From an uncultured bacterium (GTDB lineage: Bacteria > Verrucomicrobiota > Kiritimatiellia > RFP12 > CAIWXQ01): a stretch of DNA of 61,358 nucleotides. Positions within the stretch are counted from its first letter, which is position 1; every line of letters begins with the position of its first letter. The notes beneath the pieces are model-generated. The model worked only from the letters and a program-made list of their open reading frames with translations. It was not told the origin of the DNA and made no database searches. A program made the position numbers and the translations under genes. Location: contig CAIWXQ010000040.1 in assembly GCA_903916675.1 (NCBI GenBank), forward strand, positions 1-61,358, in the 5' to 3' direction. Below, one piece after another: positions 43,244-53,845 of the stretch.

Positions 43244-43792
43244 TTACGGGAGAATCAATCCTTCCGCAACCTTCTGCGCGACCGCATCGTCGACGAGCCG
43301 GCGTGCAATGGACAGCGCGAATTCCATGCTGGTGCCTGGTCCCTGGCTGGTGATGAAGTTGCCGTCCTCGACCACACGCTCGGTGGAAACCTGCCGGCTG
43401 GGGAACTGGTCGCGCACGGCCGGGTGGCAGGTGAAGCGCACGCTGCGCAGCAGCCCTGCGGCCTCCAGCACGAGCGGCGCAGCGCAGACAGCTGCGACCA
43501 GCTTGCCGGCTCTGGCATACTGCCGCGCCAGTTCGAGCACGCGCGCATCGGCAGCCAGCCGGCGCGCGCCGCCGGCGCCACCGGGAAGCACTAGCACGTC
43601 GAATGCTTCCGCAATGACCTCGTCCAATTGCGCGTCAGCGAGCAGCCGCACGCCGCGTGAGGCTGTGACTTCGCGTGTAACGCCGATGGCTGCCGCCGTC
43701 ACTTCCACTCCGCAGCGCCGCAGCACGTCGATTGCAATCACGGCCTCCATCTCCTCCGCGCCTTCTGCCAGCAGCACCAATGCCTTGGACAT
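43244..43792 (-). CDS. DJ-1/PfpI-family protein (YajL-like)
   Basis: A 182-residue flavodoxin-like protein. ALVLLAEGAEEMEAVIAIDVLRRCG is the family opening with the conserved Glu, VLVLPGGAGGARRL the oxyanion region, and VAAVCAAPLVLEAAG contains the reactive Cys (nucleophile elbow). It is the DJ-1/YajL type, implicated in protein deglycation and stress protection, not the PfpI protease. It lies 22 bp after comF on the same strand. Confidence 0.9.
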   Translation of the reverse strand: MSKALVLLAEGAEEMEAVIAIDVLRRCGVEVTAAAIGVTREVTASRGVRLLADAQLDEVIAEAFDVLVLPGGAGGARRLAADARVLELARQYARAGKLVAAVCAAPLVLEAAGLLRSVRFTCHPAVRDQFPSRQVSTERVVEDGNFITSQGPGTSMEFALSIARRLVDDAVAQKVAEGLILP

Positions 43793-43814
43793 GCCGAGTC
43801 TCCTGGTTTGTTTT

Positions 43815-44564
43815 CTATCCGCGCGCTGCGGTCACGGCCCACACCCGCCAGGCGCCGGCCTGCTTGAGCGTGGCGGCCGCTTCGCTGAGTGTGGCTCCGG
43901 TGGTCATCACATCGTCGACAAGAAGGATCGTGCGGCTACGCACCCATTCCGGCGCGCGCACGGCAAAGGCGTTGTGGACGTTCTTGCGGCGTTGGGCTGC
44001 ATGCAGGCGCGTCTGCGTGGGCGTGGCGCGTGTGCGGGCGAGCAGGTCGGCCGCGAAGGGGCGGTCGAGCCGCTGCGCGAGCGCGGCCGCCAGGAGCGCG
44101 GCCTGATTGAAGCCGCGGTCACGCAGCTTCTGACAATGGAGGGGGACCGGCGCCACGACATCCACCGATTCGGTCGCCATGTGCGCCAGCATGCAGCCGT
44201 GGAGCAGGTCAACAAGGTCGCGACAGAGCCAGGTGGCGCGGTTGTATTTGAACTGGTGGAGCAGTTCGCGCAGCACGCCGCTGAACCGGCCGGCGGCGCG
44301 CGCCAGGTCGAACGCCGGCGGGCGCTCGCGGCAGGCGCTGCAGGCGAAGGCGTGTGTGACGCGCGCTTCGATCTTCAATCCGCAGCATTGGCAGAGATTC
44401 GATTCGTGCAGGTGGATGCTCCGGAAACACTCCCAGCAGACGTGACTGTGCGGACGATCCACATTTTTGCCGCACCCGGCACAGAGGCGTGGGAAGAGGA
44501 GATCCAGCGCAGCGGCAGCGGTTTCGCCCACGTCGGAAGGAAGTGATTGGATGAAAGCAGACAT
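43815..44564 (-). CDS. comF: ComF-family phosphoribosyltransferase
   Basis: A 249-residue protein with an N-terminal double zinc-finger region (CAGCGKNV...CWEC and CQCCGLKI...CSACRERP) and a PRTase domain: VVAPVPLHCQKLRDRGFNQAALLA and ILLVDDVMTTGATL (PRPP-binding). In competent bacteria ComFC helps DNA import; in others its role is uncharacterised. The start ATG at 44564 gives a hydrophobic N terminus typical of the family. It is divergent from the DUF3034 gene. Confidence 0.9.
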   Translation of the reverse strand: MSAFIQSLPSDVGETAAAALDLLFPRLCAGCGKNVDRPHSHVCWECFRSIHLHESNLCQCCGLKIEARVTHAFACSACRERPPAFDLARAAGRFSGVLRELLHQFKYNRATWLCRDLVDLLHGCMLAHMATESVDVVAPVPLHCQKLRDRGFNQAALLAAALAQRLDRPFAADLLARTRATPTQTRLHAAQRRKNVHNAFAVRAPEWVRSRTILLVDDVMTTGATLSEAAATLKQAGAWRVWAVTAARG

Positions 44565-44669
44565 GCTGAACCGGCCTTCAGGATTTACGTTTTACCCTAC
44601 TGCATGCCGTCGATAGCCGCCAGTTTCAATGCACGGATTTGCGACCTGAAAATATTTCCATTTTCCCAG

Positions 44670-44698
44670 TTGACGGGCACCAGACTAATCACTAGTAT
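44670..44698 (+). promoter_or_regulatory. Strong sigma-70-type promoter for the DUF3034 gene
   Basis: TTGACG (44670-44675) and TAGTAT (44693-44698) separated by exactly 17 bases, followed 65 bases later by the start at 44763. CTAGATATACTAG (about 44713-44725) is a short near-palindrome just after the expected start point and may be an operator. GGAGAGGG serves as ribosome site. Confidence 0.7.
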
Positions 44699-44762
44699 GT
44701 CTATCAAATTGCTAGATATACTAGGGTCTGGCAAAACGAAACAATGGAGAGGGTAAGTCGTC

Positions 44763-45623
44763 ATGAAGCAGGTTACCTTGCGCAAGTCGGTTGTTTTGAT
44801 TGCTGCGGCACTCACGGCGTTCGCGCTGCAGGCCGGGCCGCCATTCAACAATCTGGAAGGGGTGGGCGGCGTAGCCTTCAATCCCTTGGCATACACGGCA
44901 GGGCAGCCATTGGAAGGCACCAACAGCCTCTCGTCTTGGTTCAACAAGCCGCAGGTTGGCACGTGGTACGTGCACCTCGGGGAGCGGAACATCAACTGGG
45001 AGTCCTTCGGCGTGGCGGAGACGATCGGTGGCCGGCTGGAGCTCTCGTACGGATATGAGGCGGTCCGGCTCGGACAGGGCGCGCTCGGAACAGGTTCTGC
45101 CGTCAAGGACGTCAGCAAGAACAACCTCGGCGCCAAGCTCCTGCTGGTGCATGAGAACGAGGGCGGCCTGCCGTTCGTGCCTGCTGTGGCGGCCGGCGCG
45201 ATCTGGCGGACCACTGACTTCAATCCCTTACCGAATTCAAACCGCGCCGGCGTTGATTATTACCTCGTGGCCACGAAGCTGATCACGCAGACACCGCTGC
45301 CGGTTCTGATCTCGGGCGGCCTGCTGGACACGGACGAGCAAGTCACTGGCGTGCTGGGGAACAACCACGATCATGATCTGACTTGGTTCGGCAACGTGGA
45401 CGTATTGCCTACCTCGTTCCTGGCGACCGGCTTCGAGTACAAGCAGGGCGCTCGGTACAACAACGGCTTCCGGAATGCCAACTACTGGGACGCCCATGTC
45501 GCCTGGTTCGTGAACTCCCGCCTGACACTGATCGGCGCGTACACCTTTACGGGCAATTACAAGAATCCGTCCCCTGTCGGCCTGGGCAATGGGCTGGTTC
45601 TCAGCGCGCAGTACGCTTTCTAA
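44763..45623 (+). CDS. DUF3034-family secreted protein
   Basis: A 286-residue protein with a signal peptide (about 1-25, ending ALQA before GPPFNN). The PPFNNLEGVGGVAFNPLAYTAG opening is the DUF3034 signature. The body shows alternating strands (WYVHLGERNINW, LTWFGNVDVLPTSFLATGFEYK) and ends SAQYAF, which is consistent with an outer-membrane beta-barrel ending in an aromatic residue. Function unknown. A good promoter and ribosome site precede it. It is followed 81 bp later by metY. Confidence 0.78.
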   Translation: MKQVTLRKSVVLIAAALTAFALQAGPPFNNLEGVGGVAFNPLAYTAGQPLEGTNSLSSWFNKPQVGTWYVHLGERNINWESFGVAETIGGRLELSYGYEAVRLGQGALGTGSAVKDVSKNNLGAKLLLVHENEGGLPFVPAVAAGAIWRTTDFNPLPNSNRAGVDYYLVATKLITQTPLPVLISGGLLDTDEQVTGVLGNNHDHDLTWFGNVDVLPTSFLATGFEYKQGARYNNGFRNANYWDAHVAWFVNSRLTLIGAYTFTGNYKNPSPVGLGNGLVLSAQYAF

Positions 45624-47000
<1,377 letters not shown>

Positions 47001-47020
47001 TGAAGTGAAGTGAAGGCGTC

Positions 47021-47290
47021 ATGAAGAACCGGGGCGTGGTGTTGCGTTGCCAGCACGGGCTGCATCTGCGCGTGGCGGCGACCGTGGCGGGGATTGCCCG
47101 CGGTCACGGCTCGACGGCTGTGCGTCTGTCGTGCGGCCACTGCCAGAACGCCAACGCCTGCTCGGTCTTGGAACTGCTCACGCTGGAAGCTGGCCGCGGC
47201 GCGCAACTGGAGATTACGGCCGAAGGGCCGGACGAAGCCGTCGTTGTGGAACAACTGGCGCAGTTATTCGAGGATGGTGAAGGCATCTGA
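47021..47290 (+). CDS. HPr-family phosphocarrier-like protein, Cys-rich
   Basis: An 89-residue HPr-fold protein. The phosphorylatable histidine is His15 in HGLHLRVA with the following Arg17, as in HPr. Ser48 in ACSVLELL aligns with HPr Ser46. Unusually, it carries CGHC (residues 38-41) and another cysteine at 47. It starts 20 bp after the metY stop and ends 51 bp before cysK, and no PTS enzymes are in the window. It may be an NPr/HPr-type regulator linked to sulfur metabolism; that link is inferred from position. Confidence 0.8.
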   Translation: MKNRGVVLRCQHGLHLRVAATVAGIARGHGSTAVRLSCGHCQNANACSVLELLTLEAGRGAQLEITAEGPDEAVVVEQLAQLFEDGEGI

Positions 47291-47341
47291 GGACGCGACG
47301 CGCGTGGCGCGCCGCCGGCCTCCGGGAAGGGAAGGACCAAC

Positions 47342-48301
<960 letters not shown>

Positions 48302-48308
48302 AGCCATA

Positions 48309-48608
48309 TCAGCAGCAGCAACGCCTGGCAGATCCTTTTTTCTGGCGGTATTCGGCCAGGCGTTGCCTGCGAAGGGCTTTGAGGTCGGCGCGCGTTACCG
48401 TAACCTTCATCCCTTCGGCTGGCGCTGTGACGCACGCGTATCTCCGGCGTCCGTTGACCACGACGACGCAGGCGCGGCAGCACCCCTTGGCCCTGTCGGA
48501 ACGGTAGCAGGCGCATGGGATGACAACCCGGACACGGCTGGCCACCTCGAGCAGATTTTTGTCCATCTTCCGGACGCGTACGGCCTTGCCGTCGATGGTG
48601 AGGTTCAT
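48309..48608 (-). CDS. Small [2Fe-2S] ferredoxin-like protein
   Basis: A 99-residue protein resembling the N-terminal [2Fe-2S] domain of NuoG/HoxU-type and formate dehydrogenase subunits. Ligand cysteines are in IPCACYRSDRAKGCCRACVVVVNGRRRYACVTAP. The C terminus ends RRCCC, an unusual cluster of three cysteines. No large partner is adjacent; it converges with cysK and is followed by a direct-repeat region. Start at ATG 48608 (MNLTIDGKAVRV). Confidence 0.75.
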   Translation of the reverse strand: MNLTIDGKAVRVRKMDKNLLEVASRVRVVIPCACYRSDRAKGCCRACVVVVNGRRRYACVTAPAEGMKVTVTRADLKALRRQRLAEYRQKKGSARRCCC

Positions 48609-48654
48609 GCGGACTCTCTGATATACAGCGGCCAACGGCCGCGTTTATGTTTCC

Positions 48655-48683
48655 CCTTCGCGTGCTTCGCGTCCTTCGCGGTG
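48655..48683. repeat. 9-bp-period CTTCGCG tandem repeat
   Basis: CCTTCGCGTGCTTCGCGTCC and onward: three 9-bp units CTTCGCGNN between the 2Fe-2S gene and the trans-sulfuration pair. Related CACGAAG/CTTCGTG arrays appear at 52333-52868 and 59486-59602. Confidence 0.7.
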
Positions 48684-48709
48684 AGAAAACGTGGCTTCCT
48701 GTTGTGCCG

Positions 48710-49852
48710 TCACGTCTTGCTGAATCCGCGTTCCAGATCGGCGGTCAGATCTTCGAATGCCTCGAGTCCGACCGAAAGGCGCACCAGACCGTCGGTGATG
48801 CCGCGTGCCAGGCGCTCGGGACGCGGCATGGCGGCATGCGACATGGTGGCGGGGTAGGAGAGGATGCTCTCCACGCCGCCGAGGCTGACGGCCATCAGCA
48901 TCAACTCCACGCGGCGCAGCAGCGCCTTGGCTGCGTCGCCGCCGCCGGCCAGTTCGAACGAAACCACGGCGCCGGCGCCGGATGCCTGGCGGAAATGCAC
49001 CTCGTGCCCCGGGTGGTCCGGCAGTCCGGGATAGTAGACCCGGCTCACTTCTGGTCGTCCGCACAGCCATGCGGCCATGCGCGCAGTAGTGGCCTGCTGC
49101 GCCGCGAAACGCGCGCCGAGCGTCTTGAGCCCACGCAACGTAAGCCAGGAATCCTGTGGCCCGAGGATTGCGCCAAAGCAGTTCTGCAGGCGCTTGAGGC
49201 GGCGCCCCAGTTCCTCACCGCGCACTGCGGCCAGGCCGGCGATCACGTCGCTGTGGCCGCTGATGAACTTGGTGGCGCTGTGCACCACGATGTCGAACCC
49301 GAGTTCCAGCGGACGCTGCGTCACTGGAGTCATGAAGGTGTTGTCCGTGATGGCCAGGAGCTTGTGCTCGCGCGCCAGGGCGGCGATGCCCGCCAGGTCA
49401 GTAATCTTGAGCAGCGGATTCGAGGGGGTCTCCACGAAGATGGCGCGCGTGTCGGGGCGGATCGCACGGCGGACCTTCTCCAGGTCTGCGGCGTCGACGA
49501 ACGTCACTTCTAGCTTCCATTGGCGGAAGAGGGTCGTCAGGACGCGATAGGTGCCGCCGTAGACATCCTCGGCGCAGATCAGATGGTCGCCGGGCTGGAA
49601 GAGCAGCAGCACCGTGGAGGTCGCGGCCATACCGGAGGCGAAGGCCAATCCGCGGTTGCCACCCTCGAGGTCTGCGATGGCCATCTCCAGCGCCTCGCGC
49701 GTGGGGTTGTCGCTGCGGGCATAGTCGTACGGGCCGAACTTCTCGGGATCGCGTTGCGCGAAGGTGGAGCACTGGTAGATTGGCACGCTCGAGGCGCCGG
49801 TGTACGGATCGCGGTCGCGCCCGGCGTGCAGCAGGCGGGTGTCGAGTTTCAC
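48710..49852 (-). CDS. Cystathionine gamma-synthase/lyase-type PLP enzyme
   Basis: A 380-residue Cys/Met-metabolism PLP enzyme. KLDTRLLHAGRDRDPYTGASSVPIY, YARSDNPTREALE, HSATKFISGHSDV (PLP lysine) and VSLGGVESILSYPATMSH are typical. It could be cystathionine gamma-synthase (MetB), gamma-lyase or beta-lyase; motifs do not settle it. Its GTG start overlaps the TGA of the upstream paralog by 4 bp (49849-49852), so both are translated together. It faces the metY-HPr-cysK cluster. Confidence 0.88.
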   Translation of the reverse strand: MKLDTRLLHAGRDRDPYTGASSVPIYQCSTFAQRDPEKFGPYDYARSDNPTREALEMAIADLEGGNRGLAFASGMAATSTVLLLFQPGDHLICAEDVYGGTYRVLTTLFRQWKLEVTFVDAADLEKVRRAIRPDTRAIFVETPSNPLLKITDLAGIAALAREHKLLAITDNTFMTPVTQRPLELGFDIVVHSATKFISGHSDVIAGLAAVRGEELGRRLKRLQNCFGAILGPQDSWLTLRGLKTLGARFAAQQATTARMAAWLCGRPEVSRVYYPGLPDHPGHEVHFRQASGAGAVVSFELAGGGDAAKALLRRVELMLMAVSLGGVESILSYPATMSHAAMPRPERLARGITDGLVRLSVGLEAFEDLTADLERGFSKT

Positions 49853-51003
49853 AGGGCGTTCTCCAGGTCGGCCCGCAAATCATCGATGTGTTCGATTCCC
49901 ACCGAGAGCCGCAACAGGCGGTCGTGGATCCCCAGCCGCGCGCGCAGCGCCGCGGGAATGTCGGCATGCGTCTGCTGGCAGGGGTAGGTGATCAGCGACT
50001 CGACCCCTCCCAGGCTTTCGGCGAAGCGGAAGACGCGCACGCGGCGCAGGACCTCCGGCGCCTGCGCGGCCGAGGCGACGGCAAAGGAGATCATGGCACC
50101 GCAGCCGGATTTCTCCGCGGCCAGCAGCGCGCCACCGGGATGACCCGGCAGGCCGGGATAATGCACGGCCGTGACGCGCGGGTGGCGCGCCAGCCATTCT
50201 GCCAGGAGCTGCGCGTTGCGCTGTTGCCGCTCCAGGCGCAGCGGGAGGGTCTTGAGTCCGCGCAGCAGCAGCCAGGAATCCTGCGGTCCGAGGATCGCGC
50301 CCGTGGCGTTCTGCAGAAACGCCAGGCGGTCGGCGAGTTCCGGCGAACCGGCCACCACGACGCCGGCGATCACATCGTTGTGGCCGCCGAGATATTTGCT
50401 CGCGCTGTAGACGGCCAGGTCCGCGCCCATGGCCAGCGGGCGCAGGTTGGCGAACGTCAGGAAGGTGTTGTCCACGATCGTGAGCTGACCGCGTGCGCGG
50501 GCCTGGGCGGCGATGGCGCGGATGTCGGCGATCTTGAGCAGCGGATTGCTCGGCGTTTCCAGGAGCACGGCGCGCACGCCGGGGCGCGCCAGCGCCTCCG
50601 CCACCTGTGCGGGCTGCGAGGTGTCCACGTAATGCGCCGTGATGCCGAGCGGCCGGACGATCTGCTCCAGCAGGCGGTAGGTGCCGCCGTACAGGTCCTC
50701 GGTCAGGACCAGTTCGTCTCCTGGCCGGAAGAGGCGCACCACGCAGTCGAGCGCTGCCATGCCAGAGGCGAAGGCGAAGCTGCGCACGCCGCCCTCGGCC
50801 GCAGCCAGTGTCTGCTCCAAGGCCAGACGCGTCGGATTGGACGTGCGCGAGTAGTCGAAGCCGGTGCTTTGCCCCAGCGCCGGGTGCTGAAATGTAGCCA
50901 CCTGGTAAATCGGCATGGCCAGCGCGCCGGTGGACGCATCGCGGCCACAGCCGGCCTGGGCCAGCAGAGTTTCCAGATGAGGGGTTGTGGATTTCGCGCA
51001 CAT
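49849..51003 (-). CDS. Second cystathionine gamma-synthase/lyase-type PLP enzyme (paralog)
   Basis: A 384-residue paralog of the downstream gene. ATG at 51003 is preferred; a TTG at 51024 would add seven residues. Motifs: FDYSRTSNPTRLALEQTL, YSASKYLGGHNDV (PLP lysine), AESLGGVESLITYPCQQTH. The two enzymes most likely divide MetB- and MetC-type activities of trans-sulfuration. The stop overlaps the next start as GTGA. The 393-bp upstream gap holds no recognised riboswitch. Confidence 0.88.
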   Translation of the reverse strand: MCAKSTTPHLETLLAQAGCGRDASTGALAMPIYQVATFQHPALGQSTGFDYSRTSNPTRLALEQTLAAAEGGVRSFAFASGMAALDCVVRLFRPGDELVLTEDLYGGTYRLLEQIVRPLGITAHYVDTSQPAQVAEALARPGVRAVLLETPSNPLLKIADIRAIAAQARARGQLTIVDNTFLTFANLRPLAMGADLAVYSASKYLGGHNDVIAGVVVAGSPELADRLAFLQNATGAILGPQDSWLLLRGLKTLPLRLERQQRNAQLLAEWLARHPRVTAVHYPGLPGHPGGALLAAEKSGCGAMISFAVASAAQAPEVLRRVRVFRFAESLGGVESLITYPCQQTHADIPAALRARLGIHDRLLRLSVGIEHIDDLRADLENAL

Positions 51004-51396
51004 GTTGGAGAGAGAATGACGCAAGCGTGATCAGGGGTCAAACCGGAACTGATTTGGATTCATTGCCGAGTTTCAACACGACATGTGCACCTTTGATCTT
51101 TCGCGTAATGAAAGTCAACCTACCCACTAGACTATCGATTGTCAATATGGCGTGTGGTGGCCCCGGCGGGCTTGCCCCGCCGGACCGAAAATTCTACGCA
51201 ATATTGAATGTCTAACTAGGAATATTGACCGTTGGCGAGGTGTGCCGATTCGGCATTCCATCCTCTGAGCGCTCTTTCTGCTCTGTGCCCTTCTGTGTCC
51301 GCAGGCGTGTTCGTTCCATTGGTTTGCGCGAACCGCCGTGACAACCGCGCCCTGCGGTGGCATCATGATTTGCAGCCATTGACGCGAGAACCACGC
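51004..51396. other. Divergent gap without a recognised gene
   Basis: Contains GC-rich hairpin CCGGCGGG-CTTG-CCCCGCCGG (51156-51182 region), an AT-rich stretch (51190-51225) and, near 51260-51300, CTCTGTGCCC/CTTCTGTGTCC units related to the repeat at 8180-8222. I looked for a SAM-type riboswitch ahead of the trans-sulfuration pair and did not find one. The nadA start is at 51397. Confidence 0.5.
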
Positions 51397-52323
51397 ATGA
51401 TGCACGACACACAACCGAAAGACGATGCCCACTGGCTGGCTGAGATTGCGCGCCTGCGCCGCGAGCGCCGGGCTGTGATCATTGCCCACAACTATCAGCC
51501 GGGCGAGATCCAGGACTTGGCGGACTTCACCGGCGATTCGCTCGAGCTGAGCCGCAAGGCTGCGGCTATCGATGCGCCGGTGATCGTTTTTTGTGGCGTG
51601 CATTTCATGGCCGAGACCGCGGCGATCCTCTCGCCGGATAAGATCGTGCTCCTGCCGGAACCAGCGGCCGGCTGCCCCATGGCGGACATGGTGGACGGAC
51701 CGTCGCTGCGCGAGATGAAGCAGCGGCACCCCCGGGCCAAGGTAGTTTGCTACGTGAACAGTTCGGCCGAGGTGAAGGCGGAGAGCGACATCTGTTGCAC
51801 GTCAGCCAATGCGGTGCGCGTGGTGGAGTCGATCCCCGGCGAGATCATATTCGTGCCGGACAAGCATCTCGGCGGCTGGGTGAGCCGGAAGCTGAAGCGC
51901 GAGATGATCCTCTGGAACGGCTTCTGTCCGACGCATGCGCGCATCCTGCCGGGATACGTCGAGCAGGCGAAGCAGGAACATCCGGGGGCCATCGTGTTCG
52001 TACACCCCGAGTCGCGCGAGGACGTGATCGCGCTGGCGGACGAAGTGCTCTCCACCGGCGGCATGCTGCGCGTAGCCAAAGCCAGCACCGCGAAGGAGTT
52101 CATCATTGCCACGGAGATCGGCCTGCTGCATCGCCTGCGGCTCGAGAATCCGGACAAGCGCTTCTATCCTGCCACGCCCAACGCCTCCTGCCCGAACATG
52201 AAGAAGATCACGCGGGAGAAGATCGCACATTCGCTCGCCAACCTCTCCCCGCGCATCGAGGTGCCGGAACCCATCCGCTCCCGCGCTTGCCAGGCTATCA
52301 CGCGCATGCTGGAACTGCCCTGA
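51397..52323 (+). CDS. nadA: Quinolinate synthase A
   Basis: Fe-S enzyme making quinolinate for NAD. The 308-residue protein has the three [4Fe-4S] cysteines, in FCGVHFMAE, NGFCPTHARI and NASCPNMKK, plus HNYQPGEIQDLADFTGDS and the active-site DKHLGGWVSR. Length matches short-form NadA. Start could be ATG 51397 or 51400. No nadB or nadC is in the window. An AT-rich palindromic stretch lies downstream. Confidence 0.95.
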   Translation: MMHDTQPKDDAHWLAEIARLRRERRAVIIAHNYQPGEIQDLADFTGDSLELSRKAAAIDAPVIVFCGVHFMAETAAILSPDKIVLLPEPAAGCPMADMVDGPSLREMKQRHPRAKVVCYVNSSAEVKAESDICCTSANAVRVVESIPGEIIFVPDKHLGGWVSRKLKREMILWNGFCPTHARILPGYVEQAKQEHPGAIVFVHPESREDVIALADEVLSTGGMLRVAKASTAKEFIIATEIGLLHRLRLENPDKRFYPATPNASCPNMKKITREKIAHSLANLSPRIEVPEPIRSRACQAITRMLELP

Positions 52324-52936
52324 TAGGACCGCGGACACGAAGAAGAGGAAGTGGATGCGAAGTCCACGAAGGGAGTATCCAGCGCGCCAAGCGGCCGAAA
52401 AGACTATGTAACAGAAAAACGAGTGCAATGACGTTTAATTATTTGCAACTAATTGCTGCGCAAATATTAACACCAAATGTAACAACAGCGCAAATCTCTA
52501 AAAGCGTTACATTTTGTTACATTTTGTAACATGTGATCAACTTGGGCCGGTGCATGCTCATCTTGCCTTCCTTACGAAAAGCTGGTGGTTTGAAAGCAAT
52601 GCACGGCAGGGGCATGCGGAAAGCGATTCCTGCAGTTTCGCGGCCGATTTTTGAACTGGATCGCCAGGAGATACAAAACACGCCGGGGGCAATATGCGTG
52701 ATCGGATTTGCCGCTGGAAGACGCTTTATGCTTGAAATGGCGCACATCAAAACGAATCATGCCGCGGCTATTGCCGGAGGCGCTTTCCGTGGCCCAGAAG
52801 GCAGATCAACAAGTGAAGCAAAAAACAGCTCCTTCGTGATCTTCGCCCCCCGCTTCCCCTTCGTGACCACATTCCCGCCCGCCGGTCCGGCGCCCATGCT
52901 TGACAATCAGTGGGCCGACGTTGAACATGACGCCGT
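52324..52936. other. 613-bp gap with inverted CACGAAG-type arms and AT-rich core
   Basis: Left arm 52333-52372 (GGACACGAAGAAGAGGAAGT and on) and right arm 52830-52868 (CCTTCGTGATCTTCGCCCCC and on) are inverted copies of a CACGAAG-type repeat. Between them is an AT-rich core (52400-52535) with TGTTACA-TTT-TGTAACA (52515-52531) and other GTTACATTT units. A GTG-started frame at 52533-52940 exists but has no recognisable features and I do not call it. Confidence 0.6.
52515..52531. promoter_or_regulatory. TGTTACA-TTT-TGTAACA palindrome
   Basis: Perfect 7-bp arms with a 3-base spacer; an extra GTTACATTT copy precedes it (52506-52514) and ATGTAACA (52478-52485) lies upstream in reverse. This looks like a multi-site operator or an origin-like iteron set, but no regulator is adjacent. 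Confidence 0.45.
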
Positions 52937-53719
52937 ATGAGTGATTGGACCGCCCTGCTGGACGATCTGACAGCCTATCTGCGCTGGCGGCAGGAGTGTG
53001 GGCAGCGCACGGAGGAGATCGATCCGGAGACGATCCGCATGTTCCTGGCCGAATCGCCGGCGCGGCCGGCCCGCGCTGCGGCGATGGCTGATCCGCCGCT
53101 GCCGTCGGTCGGCGCCAGCGATGTGCCCGAAGCGCGGCAGGCTGCGCTGGCTGTGATCGCGCAGCAGGTGGCGGGTTGCCGGAGCTGCGTCCTGTGCGAG
53201 AAACGCACCCAGGGCGTGCCTGGTCAGGGGAACCCGATCTCGCCGGACGTGATGTTCATCGGCGAGGCGCCGGGCGCGGAAGAGGACAAGCAGGGACTGG
53301 CATTTGTCGGCGCCGCCGGGCAGTTGCTCACCAAGATGATCGCGGCCATGGGGTACACACGCGACGAGGTTTTCATCGCCAACATCTGCAAGTGCCGTCC
53401 ACCGGACAACCGGCCGCCGGCTCTCGACGAGATGCAGGCCTGCCTGCCGTACCTGCGGGCGCAGATCGCCGCCATACGGCCCAAGATCATCGTCGCGCTG
53501 GGTGCCACGGCTGTGAAGGGGTTGCTCCAATCCAGCGCCGGCATCTCGCGGCTGCGCGGCACCTGGACCTCCTATGCGGGCGTGCCGCTTATGCCCACCT
53601 ACCATCCCGCCTACCTGCTGCGCTATCCACTCGCGAAGAAGGACGCCTGGAACGATCTCAAGATGGTACTGCAGCGGCTGGGGAAGCCGGTGCCCGCGAA
53701 GAAGAGCGAAGAAACATAG
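52937..53719 (+). CDS. Family 4 uracil-DNA glycosylase
   Basis: Removes uracil from DNA. A 260-residue protein: an N-terminal extension of about 75 residues precedes the catalytic domain. [19 protein letters not shown] gives the first Fe-S cysteines, [14 protein letters not shown] and QACLPYL the others; motif [23 protein letters not shown] contains the active-site region and [11 protein letters not shown] the second motif. It is typical of bacterial and archaeal UDG4. The start ATG 52937 follows the repeat gap. Confidence 0.92.
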   Translation: MSDWTALLDDLTAYLRWRQECGQRTEEIDPETIRMFLAESPARPARAAAMADPPLPSVGASDVPEARQAALAVIAQQVAGCRSCVLCEKRTQGVPGQGNPISPDVMFIGEAPGAEEDKQGLAFVGAAGQLLTKMIAAMGYTRDEVFIANICKCRPPDNRPPALDEMQACLPYLRAQIAAIRPKIIVALGATAVKGLLQSSAGISRLRGTWTSYAGVPLMPTYHPAYLLRYPLAKKDAWNDLKMVLQRLGKPVPAKKSEET

Positions 53720-53845
53720 CATCTGTCCTGCAGGCCATCGGCTCGCGGGGCCGCGCGCCCGCCAAAGAGGACAAAACAGGGTTTGAGACGGCAGACTGGA
53801 GGGCGCGCGGCCTCGCGCGCCGGATTCGTGGAGAAGGCGGAAGTC

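Noticed and set aside
51004-51396. SAM riboswitch or T-box ahead of the trans-sulfuration pair
   Set aside because: No SAM-I/II core or T-box sequence could be matched; only a GC hairpin and repeats are present.
52533-52940. Possible 135-residue gene after nadA
   Set aside because: Starts with GTG inside the TGTTACA palindrome, runs through repeat DNA and shows no domain or ribosome site.
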